Source: GWE2-51-13 sp041736705 (lineage in GTDB: Bacteria > Bacillota_I > Bacilli_A > Erysipelotrichales > Erysipelotrichaceae). From it: a DNA stretch of 64,000 nucleotides. The position numbers and the translations under genes were made by a program. The DNA lies in assembly GCA_041736705.1 (NCBI GenBank), contig JBGSTC010000004.1:1-64000 (forward strand). Reading direction: 5' to 3'. The notes below the pieces were generated by a model. It saw only the letters and a program-made list of their open reading frames with translations, ran no database searches and was not told the origin of the DNA. Of the stretch, positions 25,017 to 33,700 are shown piece after piece (the first letter of the stretch is position 1; every line of letters starts with the position of its first letter).

Positions 25017-26028
25017 AGTTCTTCGTGATCGTGATGTCGGGGTGGACGACCTGGATCCAGGTGTTCCCCGGCAGGAGTTTGATTTCCTCTCCCTTGTCGT
25101 CATAGAAGGTCGTCGGTTCCCCTTCCTTCGGTTTCTTCCATGTCCCCTTGAGGTAGGTTCCGTCGATGAAGTATTCGGCCACGCCGCTGCCTTCGAACTC
25201 GACGATGATGTATTTCACGGCTTCCACCGCGTAATGCGGGGCGTGCTGGACGATGATGTTGGTGACCTTGACTTGTTGTTTGGTGTAGGCGTCCATCATC
25301 GGCGCTTCGTTGATAAAGCGTGCATAACGGTGTTCTTGAGGCAGGTATTCGTAGCTGACACGGTTGGTCGAGGAATACCGCAGGTCGAGCTTGTGGACGA
25401 TCGTCCCCGCATAATAGGCGTTCTTATCGAAGGTGAAGTGTCTCTTCACTTCGATTTCGGGGATCATCTCCAACGCTTCCTTTGCGTTCCAATAGGCGTT
25501 GTGGGGTGCATTGCGGGAAGGGTCGCGGGAGAAGTATTGGTCGTTGAGTCCGGTATGTCCGTCGAAGCGGACGGGGAAATACGTATCCGCGATCAAAGGT
25601 CGGACATTACCCAATCCGGCGGCGCCGGAACCGTAGTGCGTGAAGGCGATGTCCCATTCGCGGATGACCCGTACGAAGGGAAAACGTGCGCTGCGCACGG
25701 GTCCCACTTTGGTTGGGAATGTTGAAGAAAAAATCCCTAAAAACCTGGAAATCGCCCATCCGTCGACCGAAATCTCATAGACCACGTCCGCCAAGGAGAT
25801 CCCGGAATGCGGTCTGGCTTCCTTCGTGTTCTCAAACATCACGCCGACGGCTTCATAGGTGTTTCCGTATTGCGTTTTCCCTGTGAACACCGACGTCGTT
25901 TCCGCTTTTTCCACACTTAAGTATTCGATCGGATCCACGGCGTTAAAGCCCGTGATCGGATCTTTCGGTTTGGCGCTACACCCCATCAGTAAGAAACAAA
26001 CCAACAAAGACAATCCCCACTTGCGCAT
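25015..26028 (-). CDS. DUF3048 (YerB-like) lipoprotein
   Basis: This is a 337-residue exported lipoprotein with lipobox LLMGC near residue 17. The DUF3048 body is recognisable by VMFENTKEARPHSGISLADVV, then KVGPVRSARFPFV and FTHYGSGAAG. The C-terminal domain ends VVHPDITITKN and starts around FARFINEAP. The family resembles L,D-transpeptidase-associated or YerB proteins without proven activity. It has an extended -10 promoter and its own terminator, so it is a single-gene unit. Confidence 0.85.
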   Translation of the reverse strand: MRKWGLSLLVCFLLMGCSAKPKDPITGFNAVDPIEYLSVEKAETTSVFTGKTQYGNTYEAVGVMFENTKEARPHSGISLADVVYEISVDGWAISRFLGIFSSTFPTKVGPVRSARFPFVRVIREWDIAFTHYGSGAAGLGNVRPLIADTYFPVRFDGHTGLNDQYFSRDPSRNAPHNAYWNAKEALEMIPEIEVKRHFTFDKNAYYAGTIVHKLDLRYSSTNRVSYEYLPQEHRYARFINEAPMMDAYTKQQVKVTNIIVQHAPHYAVEAVKYIIVEFEGSGVAEYFIDGTYLKGTWKKPKEGEPTTFYDDKGEEIKLLPGNTWIQVVHPDITITKN

Positions 26029-26054
26029 GTCTTCATCCTTCTTTCATTAGTTTC

Positions 26055-26063
26055 ATTCTATCA
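26055..26063 (-). promoter_or_regulatory. Extended -10 promoter of the DUF3048 gene
   Basis: Minus-strand TGATAGAAT (TGn + TAGAAT), with TTCGTA about 17 nt further up, lies 27 nt before the ATG. Confidence 0.5.
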
Positions 26064-26120
26064 CACTTCACACGCGATACGAAAGTACGATTGATTCTTC
26101 GAAACCAACCGAAAAGACGC

Positions 26121-26126
26121 TATAAT
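26121..26126 (+). promoter_or_regulatory. -10 box of glutamate dehydrogenase
   Basis: A perfect TATAAT lies 25 nt before the ATG. No convincing -35 at 16-18 nt; TTGATT at 26091 is too far. Confidence 0.5.
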
Positions 26127-26151
26127 AAGCCTAAACAGGGAGGATCTTACC

Positions 26152-27498
26152 ATGAGTGCCAAATCCTACGTCGAATCCGTTTATACCCAGGTTGAGCGTC
26201 GCAACGCCGGCGAACCTGAATTCCTAGCCGCAGTGAAGGAAATGTTCGATTCGTTGATTCCTTATTTCGAGAAACATCCGGAGTCGATCGGAGAAGGGCT
26301 CTTGGAACGGGTCGTCGAACCCGAACGATTGATCCATTTCAGGGTCGCCTGGGTCGATGATTCAAGCAAGGTCCAGGTGAACCGCGGTTTCCGTGTCCAG
26401 TTCAATTCGGCCTTGGGTCCCTATAAGGGCGGTCTTCGCCTGCATCCCAGCGTCAATTCTAGCATCATCAAGTTCCTCGGTTTCGAACAAGTCTTCAAGA
26501 ACGCACTGACGACGCTTCCCATGGGCGGAGGCAAGGGCGGGTCGGATTTCGACCCCAAGGGCAAATCGGACGGAGAAGTCATGCGTTTCTGTCAAGCGTT
26601 CATGTCCGAGTTGCAACGTCACATCGGCGCGGACATCGACGTCCCGGCGGGCGATATCGGGGTCTCTGGCCGCGAGATCGGCTATCTTTACGGTTATTAC
26701 AAGAAAATACGCGATATCCATACCCAAGGGGTGTTGACCGGGAAAGGATTGGGCTACGGAGGATCCTTGGTGCGTACGCAAGCCACCGGCTACGGCCTGG
26801 TGTATTTCGTGGAGCGGATGCTTCAGGATGTGCAGATGGAACTGAGAAACAAGACCGTCGTGGTTTCCGGTTCGGGCAACGTGGCGATCTATGCGATCGA
26901 GAAAGCCCAACAGCTAGGCGCCAAAGTCATCGCCTGCAGCGATTCCGAAGGTTATATTCTGGATCATAACGGGATCAACCTCAGCATCGTCAAAGAACTC
27001 AAGGAAGTCAGACGCGGGCGGATCAAGGAATATCTGGATCTTGTCCCCACCGCATCATTCCATTCGGGTAGCACGGGCATCTGGTCGATCCCCTGCGATA
27101 TCGCCCTGCCTTGTGCGACCCAGGGTGAATTGGACGCCAAAAGCGCGCGTTTTTTGATCGACAACGGATGCAAAGTCGTCGCGGAAGGCGCGAACATGCC
27201 GACCACTTTGGAAGCGACCGAGCTTTTCCTGAAGAACCATGTTTTCTTCGGTCCGGGGAAAGCCGCCAATGCGGGTGGCGTCGCCACCTCCGGCTTGGAG
27301 ATGAGTCAAAACAGCCTTCGTCTCTCTTGGACGTTCGAGGAAGTGGATGCGAAGTTGAGGGAAATCATGTCGAAGATCTACGACAACGCAAAACGGACCG
27401 CCGAGTCCTTCGACGATCCGATGAATCTGGTACTTGGCGCCAACATCGCCGGCTTCGAGAAAGTCGCGATGGCTATGAAGGCACAAGGAGTCCTTTAA
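26152..27498 (+). CDS. gdhA: NADP-type glutamate dehydrogenase
   Basis: This is a 448-residue hexameric enzyme that aminates 2-oxoglutarate to glutamate. The substrate-binding lysines are in LGPYKGGLRLHPSV and PMGGGKGGSDFDP, and the catalytic region follows in DIDVPAGDIGVSGREIGY. The Rossmann domain has VVVSGSGNVAIYA followed by CSDSEG, the pattern of small-subunit NADP(H) enzymes. Length matches that class. GGGAGG lies before the ATG. It is a single-gene unit with promoter and terminator. Confidence 0.96.
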   Translation: MSAKSYVESVYTQVERRNAGEPEFLAAVKEMFDSLIPYFEKHPESIGEGLLERVVEPERLIHFRVAWVDDSSKVQVNRGFRVQFNSALGPYKGGLRLHPSVNSSIIKFLGFEQVFKNALTTLPMGGGKGGSDFDPKGKSDGEVMRFCQAFMSELQRHIGADIDVPAGDIGVSGREIGYLYGYYKKIRDIHTQGVLTGKGLGYGGSLVRTQATGYGLVYFVERMLQDVQMELRNKTVVVSGSGNVAIYAIEKAQQLGAKVIACSDSEGYILDHNGINLSIVKELKEVRRGRIKEYLDLVPTASFHSGSTGIWSIPCDIALPCATQGELDAKSARFLIDNGCKVVAEGANMPTTLEATELFLKNHVFFGPGKAANAGGVATSGLEMSQNSLRLSWTFEEVDAKLREIMSKIYDNAKRTAESFDDPMNLVLGANIAGFEKVAMAMKAQGVL

Positions 27499-27531
27499 AG
27501 TATAAATAGACGATAATGAATCGATTCCTAG

Positions 27532-27568
27532 ACATCGTTGTGAATTTGAATCACAGCGATGTTTTTTT
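27532..27568 (+). terminator. Terminator of glutamate dehydrogenase
   Basis: A stem ACATCGTTGTGA/TCACAGCGATGT (27532-27543 with 27551-27562), with one mismatch and a 7-nt loop, is followed by seven T residues. Confidence 0.92.
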
Positions 27569-27619
27569 GCTGATTTGAAGACGCCCTTGATATTCGCCTC
27601 TCACATTTCAACTTTGTTT

Positions 27620-28951
27620 CTACCAGCTACCGCCTCCTCCTCCACCATTTCCTTTGAGAATCTTGATGTTGATTTTTTCAACTTGGTCCATTTTTCTGAT
27701 AGTAGACTCGGTATAGGCTATGGACTTTTGAACACGTACGTTTTTACTTACCTTGAATAAATCGATATATGCCGACCAATATTTATCGGTGTCAAGGTAA
27801 GAGAGACTATCGGTCAGCAAGTTAATCGAATCATCCAACGCGTTAACTTTCTTTGAGATTAGTTTTAATTGAATCAGTAGGTCCTGGTATGTTTGTTCAC
27901 TATACTTAATTTTTGCCTCGTACTTTACTGAACGGCCATTCCAGAGTTTTTTACCGATAAGCTCATTTAGGTAAAACGTAACCATCTTAACGATATTCAA
28001 ATCAAATCGAAGGCTTAGTTCAATCACAAGTTCTAAACTCAATGCCCCCAGACTAAACAACGTCGTAAAAATCAATATCAAGACATCTTCGTACGAAACA
28101 GCATCCCCTTGAATAAAGGTTTCGATTGCCGTATGTGCAACCTTCGATCTGATATCCTCCGGTAAAGTCATGATGTACTTGTTCAAGAGAGCGATTTTCT
28201 TTCCAAACTCACCTGGTTCATCCTGTAAGGGTCCGATGAGTTCACCGTCATCTCCGATAACGACATAAGGTTGATGGGTATCGGGTGGCAATCCTATGTT
28301 CGTTTTAACATACTTCACTTCACCCGCGATGCTGATTCCCAATTGACACACCGCATCATTTTCATCGGAGATCGATGTGATTTTGTCTTTATTCTTTGCG
28401 ATTTCGTCTCTATACTTTTCGATGAAATCGTTGGAAAATCCATTTCCATCCAGGGATAAACAACGTTCGACATATGGAGACAGAATCGTCACATACTGGC
28501 TATTGTTGCCACCTTTTGAGTGACCGGATACCGTTATATCGTCAAAACCATACTTTGAGTGCATTCCCTCAACATAATCAAGAGCTTCTTGCTGACACAT
28601 CGTATCCGAAACGACGATAACATCCGCGTTATCATTCCATTGGATATCATCGCAAGTCCCCCGGAAAACGATCGTCGAGTTACCCTCTTGATCCTGAAAC
28701 CCAGACATGAATTGTTTCGTTTCTGTCGATTCGTAAGGATTGACGATGTCAAGACTACATAATTCAGGATCCTTTAGGATCAGCTTCAATATTCTATATT
28801 TCTCCGAATTCTCAGCTTTATAGACATCGAAACTGCCGGAGTTAATTAGGTTCCTTACGAATTCACCGACATTACATCCTGGAGGAGTCCTTAGGTCATA
28901 ATAAACAAGATTGTCGAGTAAAACCAGTTGAGAGTTTGATAGTTCACTCAT
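27620..28951 (-). CDS. Lipase-type T7SS effector candidate (DUF2974-like)
   Basis: This is a 443-residue protein with the catalytic domain first. Residues ~1-260 are an alpha/beta-hydrolase: STIVFRGT for the oxyanion region and the nucleophile elbow VSGHSKGG with Ser145, then a DGNGF strand. Residues ~270-430 are helical (KLISKKVNALDDSINLLTDS) and the end is a Gly run followed by Ser-Trp. The order enzyme-then-helical domain matches the reversed architecture of the S. aureus T7SS lipase TslA. The ATG at 28949-28951 has AGGTGA 6 nt upstream; a GTG three codons before overlaps that site. It is the last gene of the T7SS run. Substrate and secretion are unproven. Confidence 0.7.
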   Translation of the reverse strand: MSELSNSQLVLLDNLVYYDLRTPPGCNVGEFVRNLINSGSFDVYKAENSEKYRILKLILKDPELCSLDIVNPYESTETKQFMSGFQDQEGNSTIVFRGTCDDIQWNDNADVIVVSDTMCQQEALDYVEGMHSKYGFDDITVSGHSKGGNNSQYVTILSPYVERCLSLDGNGFSNDFIEKYRDEIAKNKDKITSISDENDAVCQLGISIAGEVKYVKTNIGLPPDTHQPYVVIGDDGELIGPLQDEPGEFGKKIALLNKYIMTLPEDIRSKVAHTAIETFIQGDAVSYEDVLILIFTTLFSLGALSLELVIELSLRFDLNIVKMVTFYLNELIGKKLWNGRSVKYEAKIKYSEQTYQDLLIQLKLISKKVNALDDSINLLTDSLSYLDTDKYWSAYIDLFKVSKNVRVQKSIAYTESTIRKMDQVEKINIKILKGNGGGGGGSW

Positions 28952-29603
28952 TGGATTCACCTATACCTACGTTTCTCTCAAGATAGGGATCAATGAATAC
29001 CCTTCTCTTTAATACATCCATTTTGAAATCTATCGCTCCCATATCACGAGTCAATTTAAGTTCATCGTATTTCAAGTTGCTTATTTCATAAAGATAAAGA
29101 CAAGGTCGAACTCCGATCACCTCACATAGATCGACTACCTTTCTCTCAATATCAGAATTATCGAGATTCTGGCAATGGAACAAACATAGAGTATACCCAT
29201 CGTTCCCGTGATCACGTAAGTAATCACTCACCTGTTCAACTTTCATATAAATACTTGAGTATGGTTCAATTTTGCGGGCGACAAAAGCCAAGGACGGAAT
29301 GCCTTGGATCTCCAGTTCGGATTCAATACGCCTCTCAATCGTTGTCTTTAAGAGATGACCGAAGTAGTTATCCGAAAGCGATACTGTATCATTTACTTTC
29401 TCATTGCGAACAATGACTTCGGTCCTGTCTTTCTTGGATTTGGCTGTTACGACATCATACTTATGATCGAAGTTTGAGAACTCCATCCCTTGAACTTGAA
29501 ATTCCTCCCCATACTTTTCGTGAAGATACATCTCAACCCGTTTTTTCGTCTTATTTGCTTCGTCGACTCTAGAAAATTCTGCATCTTTCAAATAATCCTT
29601 CAT
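28944..29603 (-). CDS. Unknown 219-aa protein, candidate immunity or chaperone
   Basis: No family is firmly recognised. The protein is soluble, with no signal peptide. The N-terminal part (RVEMYLHEKYGEEFQVQGM, then a YDVVTAKSKKDRTEVIVR strand pair and DNYFGHLL) looks like the alpha-beta layout seen in small proteins beside Gram-positive secreted toxins. The second half is alpha/beta (IPSLAFVARKI, GYTLCLFHCQN). It overlaps the 64-aa gene by 4 nt and the lipase gene by 8 nt, so the three are translated as a set. Immunity or targeting partner of the lipase is inferred from position. Confidence 0.55.
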   Translation of the reverse strand: MKDYLKDAEFSRVDEANKTKKRVEMYLHEKYGEEFQVQGMEFSNFDHKYDVVTAKSKKDRTEVIVRNEKVNDTVSLSDNYFGHLLKTTIERRIESELEIQGIPSLAFVARKIEPYSSIYMKVEQVSDYLRDHGNDGYTLCLFHCQNLDNSDIERKVVDLCEVIGVRPCLYLYEISNLKYDELKLTRDMGAIDFKMDVLKRRVFIDPYLERNVGIGESNE

Positions 29604-29794
29604 GTGGTAATCCTCTCAATCTCTTTTTTCAGTTTCGAATACACTCCAACCTCAATTTCAAGCGCTGAAGCTACATATTCCAAACCCAAGCCGTTCGCCT
29701 TTTTGCATAGTGTGATTGTTGAGTTAATCTCCGAAATGAGAGAATTGATTTTTTCGATAACATCATTCTTATAGAAAGCCGCATCTTTCGCCAT
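29600..29794 (-). CDS. Small helical T7SS partner protein
   Basis: This is a 64-residue, almost entirely helical protein (VIEKINSLISEINSTITLCK, then EIEVGVYSKLKKEIERI). It has no family match by eye, but size, helicity and place beside an effector fit the Lap/TlaA-type small partners that pair with T7SS effectors. AAGGAG lies 8 nt before the ATG and the stop overlaps the next start (ATGA). Confidence 0.55.
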   Translation of the reverse strand: MAKDAAFYKNDVIEKINSLISEINSTITLCKKANGLGLEYVASALEIEVGVYSKLKKEIERITT

Positions 29795-29822
29795 CCATTT
29801 TTCTCCTTATTTGTCTAAAGAA

Positions 29823-29844
29823 GGGAGCGAAGTGACTCGCTCCC
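29823..29844 (-). terminator. Hairpin between WXG100 genes and the effector module
   Basis: The 8-bp stem GGGAGCGA/TCGCTCCC has a 6-nt loop and a mixed TTCTTT tract on the minus strand. It may be a partial terminator or an mRNA end that keeps WXG100 transcripts abundant. Confidence 0.55.
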
Positions 29845-29852
29845 TATGAATA

Positions 29853-30155
29853 CTATTTGAATGCACTTGCGTTATTCTGGATAACAGTTTCGGTAGAATC
29901 GTAAGCGGCGACAGTATTGTCCAGAAATTTCGCATAGGACTCTACAACGGCTGCATATTCTTCAAAGCGTGGTGTGAATTTGCTGAAGTTCTCCCGAATC
30001 GTACTTGCCGCATCACTTTGCCACGAATTCGTGAGTCCATTCATTTCTGCCTTAATCTCTTCAAGACGTTGCGATAAATTCGTGTTTAGGTTGCGTAAAA
30101 CACTAGCCGATTTGGATACTTCAACGAGTGAGATTTTGATTCCTTCGATTGCCAT
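29853..30155 (-). CDS. WXG100-family protein 1
   Basis: This is a 100-residue two-helix hairpin protein of the EsxA class, a T7SS substrate that usually dimerises. The turn motif is NSWQSDA, where Ser replaces the Gly of W-x-G. The C-terminal secretion-type motif YxxxE is present as YDSTE. GGGGGA precedes the ATG. It lies 12 nt downstream of the second WXG100 gene, so the two may form a heterodimer. Confidence 0.88.
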   Translation of the reverse strand: MAIEGIKISLVEVSKSASVLRNLNTNLSQRLEEIKAEMNGLTNSWQSDAASTIRENFSKFTPRFEEYAAVVESYAKFLDNTVAAYDSTETVIQNNASAFK

Positions 30156-30167
30156 GTAGATTTCCCC

Positions 30168-30470
30168 CTAGTTTTTCAAACGCTTTGCCTGAGTGATGAT
30201 TTCACTCTGCGTTTCGCGATATGCCTTAGCACTTGTATTTAGAAACTCCGTAAATTGTCTCATCAGTTTAACCATTGCTTCAAAATCATCTCTGAATCCA
30301 CTGATTTGTGTCGTAAAGGCGATATTGTCCGCCCCTTGCCACGCAGCCGATAATCCATCGACTTCAGAAAACAACTGATCATACACTTTTTTGTAGTCCG
30401 ATGCTTGAGTTTCGATACTCGCTGCAGCGGATTCGAGTTTTGCTGGATCTACCGTGATTGATTTGGCCAT
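30168..30470 (-). CDS. WXG100-family protein 2
   Basis: This is a 100-residue EsxA-like helical hairpin with a canonical turn AAWQGAD. Its C-terminal tail reads AYRETQSEI, so the position four after Tyr is Gln and the YxxxD/E signal is not strict. That contrast with WXG100 protein 1 (weak turn, good tail) fits a pair in which one partner provides the export signal. GGAGGG lies before the ATG. Confidence 0.9.
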   Translation of the reverse strand: MAKSITVDPAKLESAAASIETQASDYKKVYDQLFSEVDGLSAAWQGADNIAFTTQISGFRDDFEAMVKLMRQFTEFLNTSAKAYRETQSEIITQAKRLKN

Positions 30471-30493
30471 TTTACCCTCCTATTTCACGTTTG

Positions 30494-30742
30494 CTATATT
30501 AACATCAATTGCGTGCCGTTTATGATTCCTGCATGTTCAATTGACTGATTAATATCAACGACTTCTCCACCGATTCTGTAATACAGCTTCACTTCAGGAC
30601 TCCCGACAAACAAACCTTCCGACATGTCTTGAATCGATCGAACCACTAAATCCAGGCAATCACCGACGCGAATGTTTTTTGGAGTCATAATGTCGTAATT
30701 TTTCCCAAGTACGGGTACAAAAACTTCAATCTGTGTCTTCAA
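30494..30742 (-). CDS. yukD: YukD/EsaB-like ubiquitin-fold protein
   Basis: This is an 82-residue beta-grasp protein, a conserved T7SSb core component of the cytoplasm. It shows QIEVFVPVLGKNYDIMTP at the start and GIINGTQLMLI at the end. The first codon is TTG at 30740-30742, directly after the EssC stop (TAATTG), with AGGTGA inside the EssC end as ribosome site. Its exact role in secretion is not settled in known systems. Confidence 0.85.
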   Translation of the reverse strand: MKTQIEVFVPVLGKNYDIMTPKNIRVGDCLDLVVRSIQDMSEGLFVGSPEVKLYYRIGGEVVDINQSIEHAGIINGTQLMLI

Positions 30743-33700
30743 TTACTTCACCTTCCCTTCCACCAAACGTAAAAGTTGTGGCTTGGCATTTCTCATCATG
30801 TACCCCATGTTGTTAGGAACTTCATCCTCCAACTCATGCTTGCCATTGATGTTTTGAATGCAATTCTGATTCGTTATCCCTTCACCAATCCACAAGTCGT
30901 TACCGATCTTGGTAGATTTCTTATACCATGGTTGCAGGATGTAGTTTTTGTACCCATCTTGATGATCAACAAGTAGAAATCTCACTTTGTGGAACGTTTC
31001 AGACCTGTTTAGAACTTCATTTATCTTTTGCCTCAAATCATCGTTTAACCGGCTTAGGAAATCGGATACGCCAAAGATAACGACAAGACGCTGCGGGTAA
31101 TCCTCAATCGAGGAAAGATCCATGCCCGAATCTTTGTATGTATTGTTTCGAACAAGGACATCCTGATAGATGTCGAATGCGACCTTCTCAACTTCATCAA
31201 CATGAAACGCGATGTTTCTTGTTTGATCCTTGGGCAGCAAATCAAGCGGGTCGATGATCGTTGCCTGATATTCAGTAAGAATATCCAAAACATGTGACAA
31301 ACCGGTGATGAATCGAATCCCGTTTTCCATTGTGTGGCAATAGGCCAATTGAATCGAATCATTCTCACTATATAAATGCTCCACTTCTAGATTTCGTTTA
31401 GACATGCCGATTGGGACAGATAATGGTTTCCTTCTCGACTCGATGATATTGTTTGGATGGATTTGGTCAGGTAATGTCCTGATCTTGGCTGTTCGTGTCT
31501 CGTGTCTGTCCCCTGAGGCTTCGCAAAACTCCTTGATGAATTTCATCGTACTTCCGCTGCTTACGATAGATGCCGTTTGAAATTCATAGACTCGGTCGAA
31601 ATGCACGAGACCCCTTCCCTTAATGTGAGATGGATACAAGCCTTCGGTCGAACCGACAATCGTACTATAGTCCGTAACATCGTTTTGCTGTAATGTCATC
31701 TGTTGTTTGAAATTCTGTTGGATCTTGTACTTGATTGATGATAGCGTATTGGCAGTCACCACGAACGTAATGCCATATTTATTTCCTTCACGTGTCAAAT
31801 ACATAACATCTTGTTCAAAATCGGGGAAAAGTTCGGCGAAAGATGAGTAGTTACTAATGATGACCATGATGTGAGGCAAGGGTGTATCGACGATTGTATT
31901 GTATTCGAGAACACTCGAGGCTGTTTCCCTTAAGAGTGCTTTCCGTTTCACTACTTCTTCCTTGAGTTGCTTCAATAGCGATTCGATTTTTTCTTCATCA
32001 TCCGATAACATGATCTCACCGATATGCGGGGCTGATTCAAAGGATTTCAAAGACTCGCTACCCAGATCGATAATGTACAAATTCACTTCATCCGGAGCAT
32101 GATCCTTTAGCAGACTATAAATCAAGACATTCAAGAACATTTCCTTCCCGCTTCCGCTTGCACCGAATAACGCCAGATTCCCATCTTCAGAAATGTTGAT
32201 GCTTAATGGATGTTTGCATTGGTTGAAAGGATCATCGTATTCCCCGACGACGGGGATGAGTTCGAATCGTTTTGCCGAGGTTTTATATTTATTCTTCAAT
32301 TCATCAATCAGAATGATAGGTGGAATCTCATCCAGCCAAAGCGACCGATGAGTAAAGTTCTCTTCTTTCGCCATATCGGAAAGGTACTTGACGACAGAGA
32401 CGATCTGTTTTGGATTGTTCTTGTTGTCCGCTTTTTTGCTTAAGACGACTTCCCTTACCGTTCGCCCAAGATGATCGATGACCTTAACGCTGTCGTCGAC
32501 TTTCACGATGGGTTTATCCGATGGGACATACGTTTCACCCGACCACGCGGATTGGCCAAGTTCATAAATCTCGTTATAACCGACTTGAAGATAGAATCTA
32601 CCCGTCACTTTGAGTTCCGCTGCGTCGGGATGTTTGATGATTTCCATACTGTCAGCTTTTTCCTGTACTTTTAAACAAACTCTAAATCGAGAATTGGACC
32701 AAATCTGGTCATCGACGACCCCGGATGGTTTCTGAGTCGCAAGAATCAAGTGAATGCCTAAGCTACGTCCAATTCGTGCGGCACTTATCAATTGCTCCAT
32801 GAACTCAGACTGTTGTGTTTTTAGTTCCGCAAACTCGTCAGAAATGATGAAGAGATGTGGAAGAGGAATCTCAACTTTACCCTCTCGATAAAGTCGTTGA
32901 TATTTATAGATGTCCATCGTTCCTTCATTGGACAACCTTCTTGCCTCGGAAAAGATGACCTGTCTTCTCCTTAACTCGCTTTGGATCGATATGAGCGACC
33001 GTTTGATCGATGCTCCGTCAAGATTCGTTATCGTACCCATTAAGTGGGGTAAGCGAATTCCCATCTCTTTGTTTTCGAATGCTCCGGCTAATCCACCGCC
33101 CTTGTAGTCGATGAGTATGAATCCTACTTCATTGGGATGATAGTTTACGGATAGAGACAAGATGTACGTTATGATGAATTCACTTTTCCCAGATCCTGTC
33201 ATCCCTGCGATCAATCCATGTGGGCCGTGATGTTTCTCGTGTAAATCTAGCAAGAACTCTTCTCCGTCCGTCCCAACGCCGACGGATGTCTGTAATGATA
33301 ATGTCGGATTACTTTCTTTCCACCTTGTGAGTGAATTGAGATGTTCGATCTTCCCGACACCGAATAAATCCAGAAATGGAAGGCTTGTCGGCAAAGTATA
33401 CCTTTGATTACTTAAATCCAGTTGAATATTCGCCAAGGATTTTGCGAGGAGGAAACCATCTTCGCTGCAAATATCGGATTTGAAGCTAATCTTTTTGCCG
33501 CTGATATCCTCTTTGTCATATATCGTGGAGACTTCCTTTGTGACTTCAACAATCGCCTTGCACTCTTTTGGTAGATACTTGATAGAGTCGGAGAATGATA
33601 ACAGCGTAAACCCTAAGTCTTCATTTTCCTTGAGAATCGATTTAATCAGTTCGGACTTTTCAACCAGATTCCGATCAAGTCCAAAAATGATGAATCGTGG

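Noticed and set aside
29823..29844. Full terminator ending the T7SS operon after the WXG100 genes
   Set aside because: The T tract is broken and the effector module continues on the same strand within 60 nt; treated as a partial terminator.
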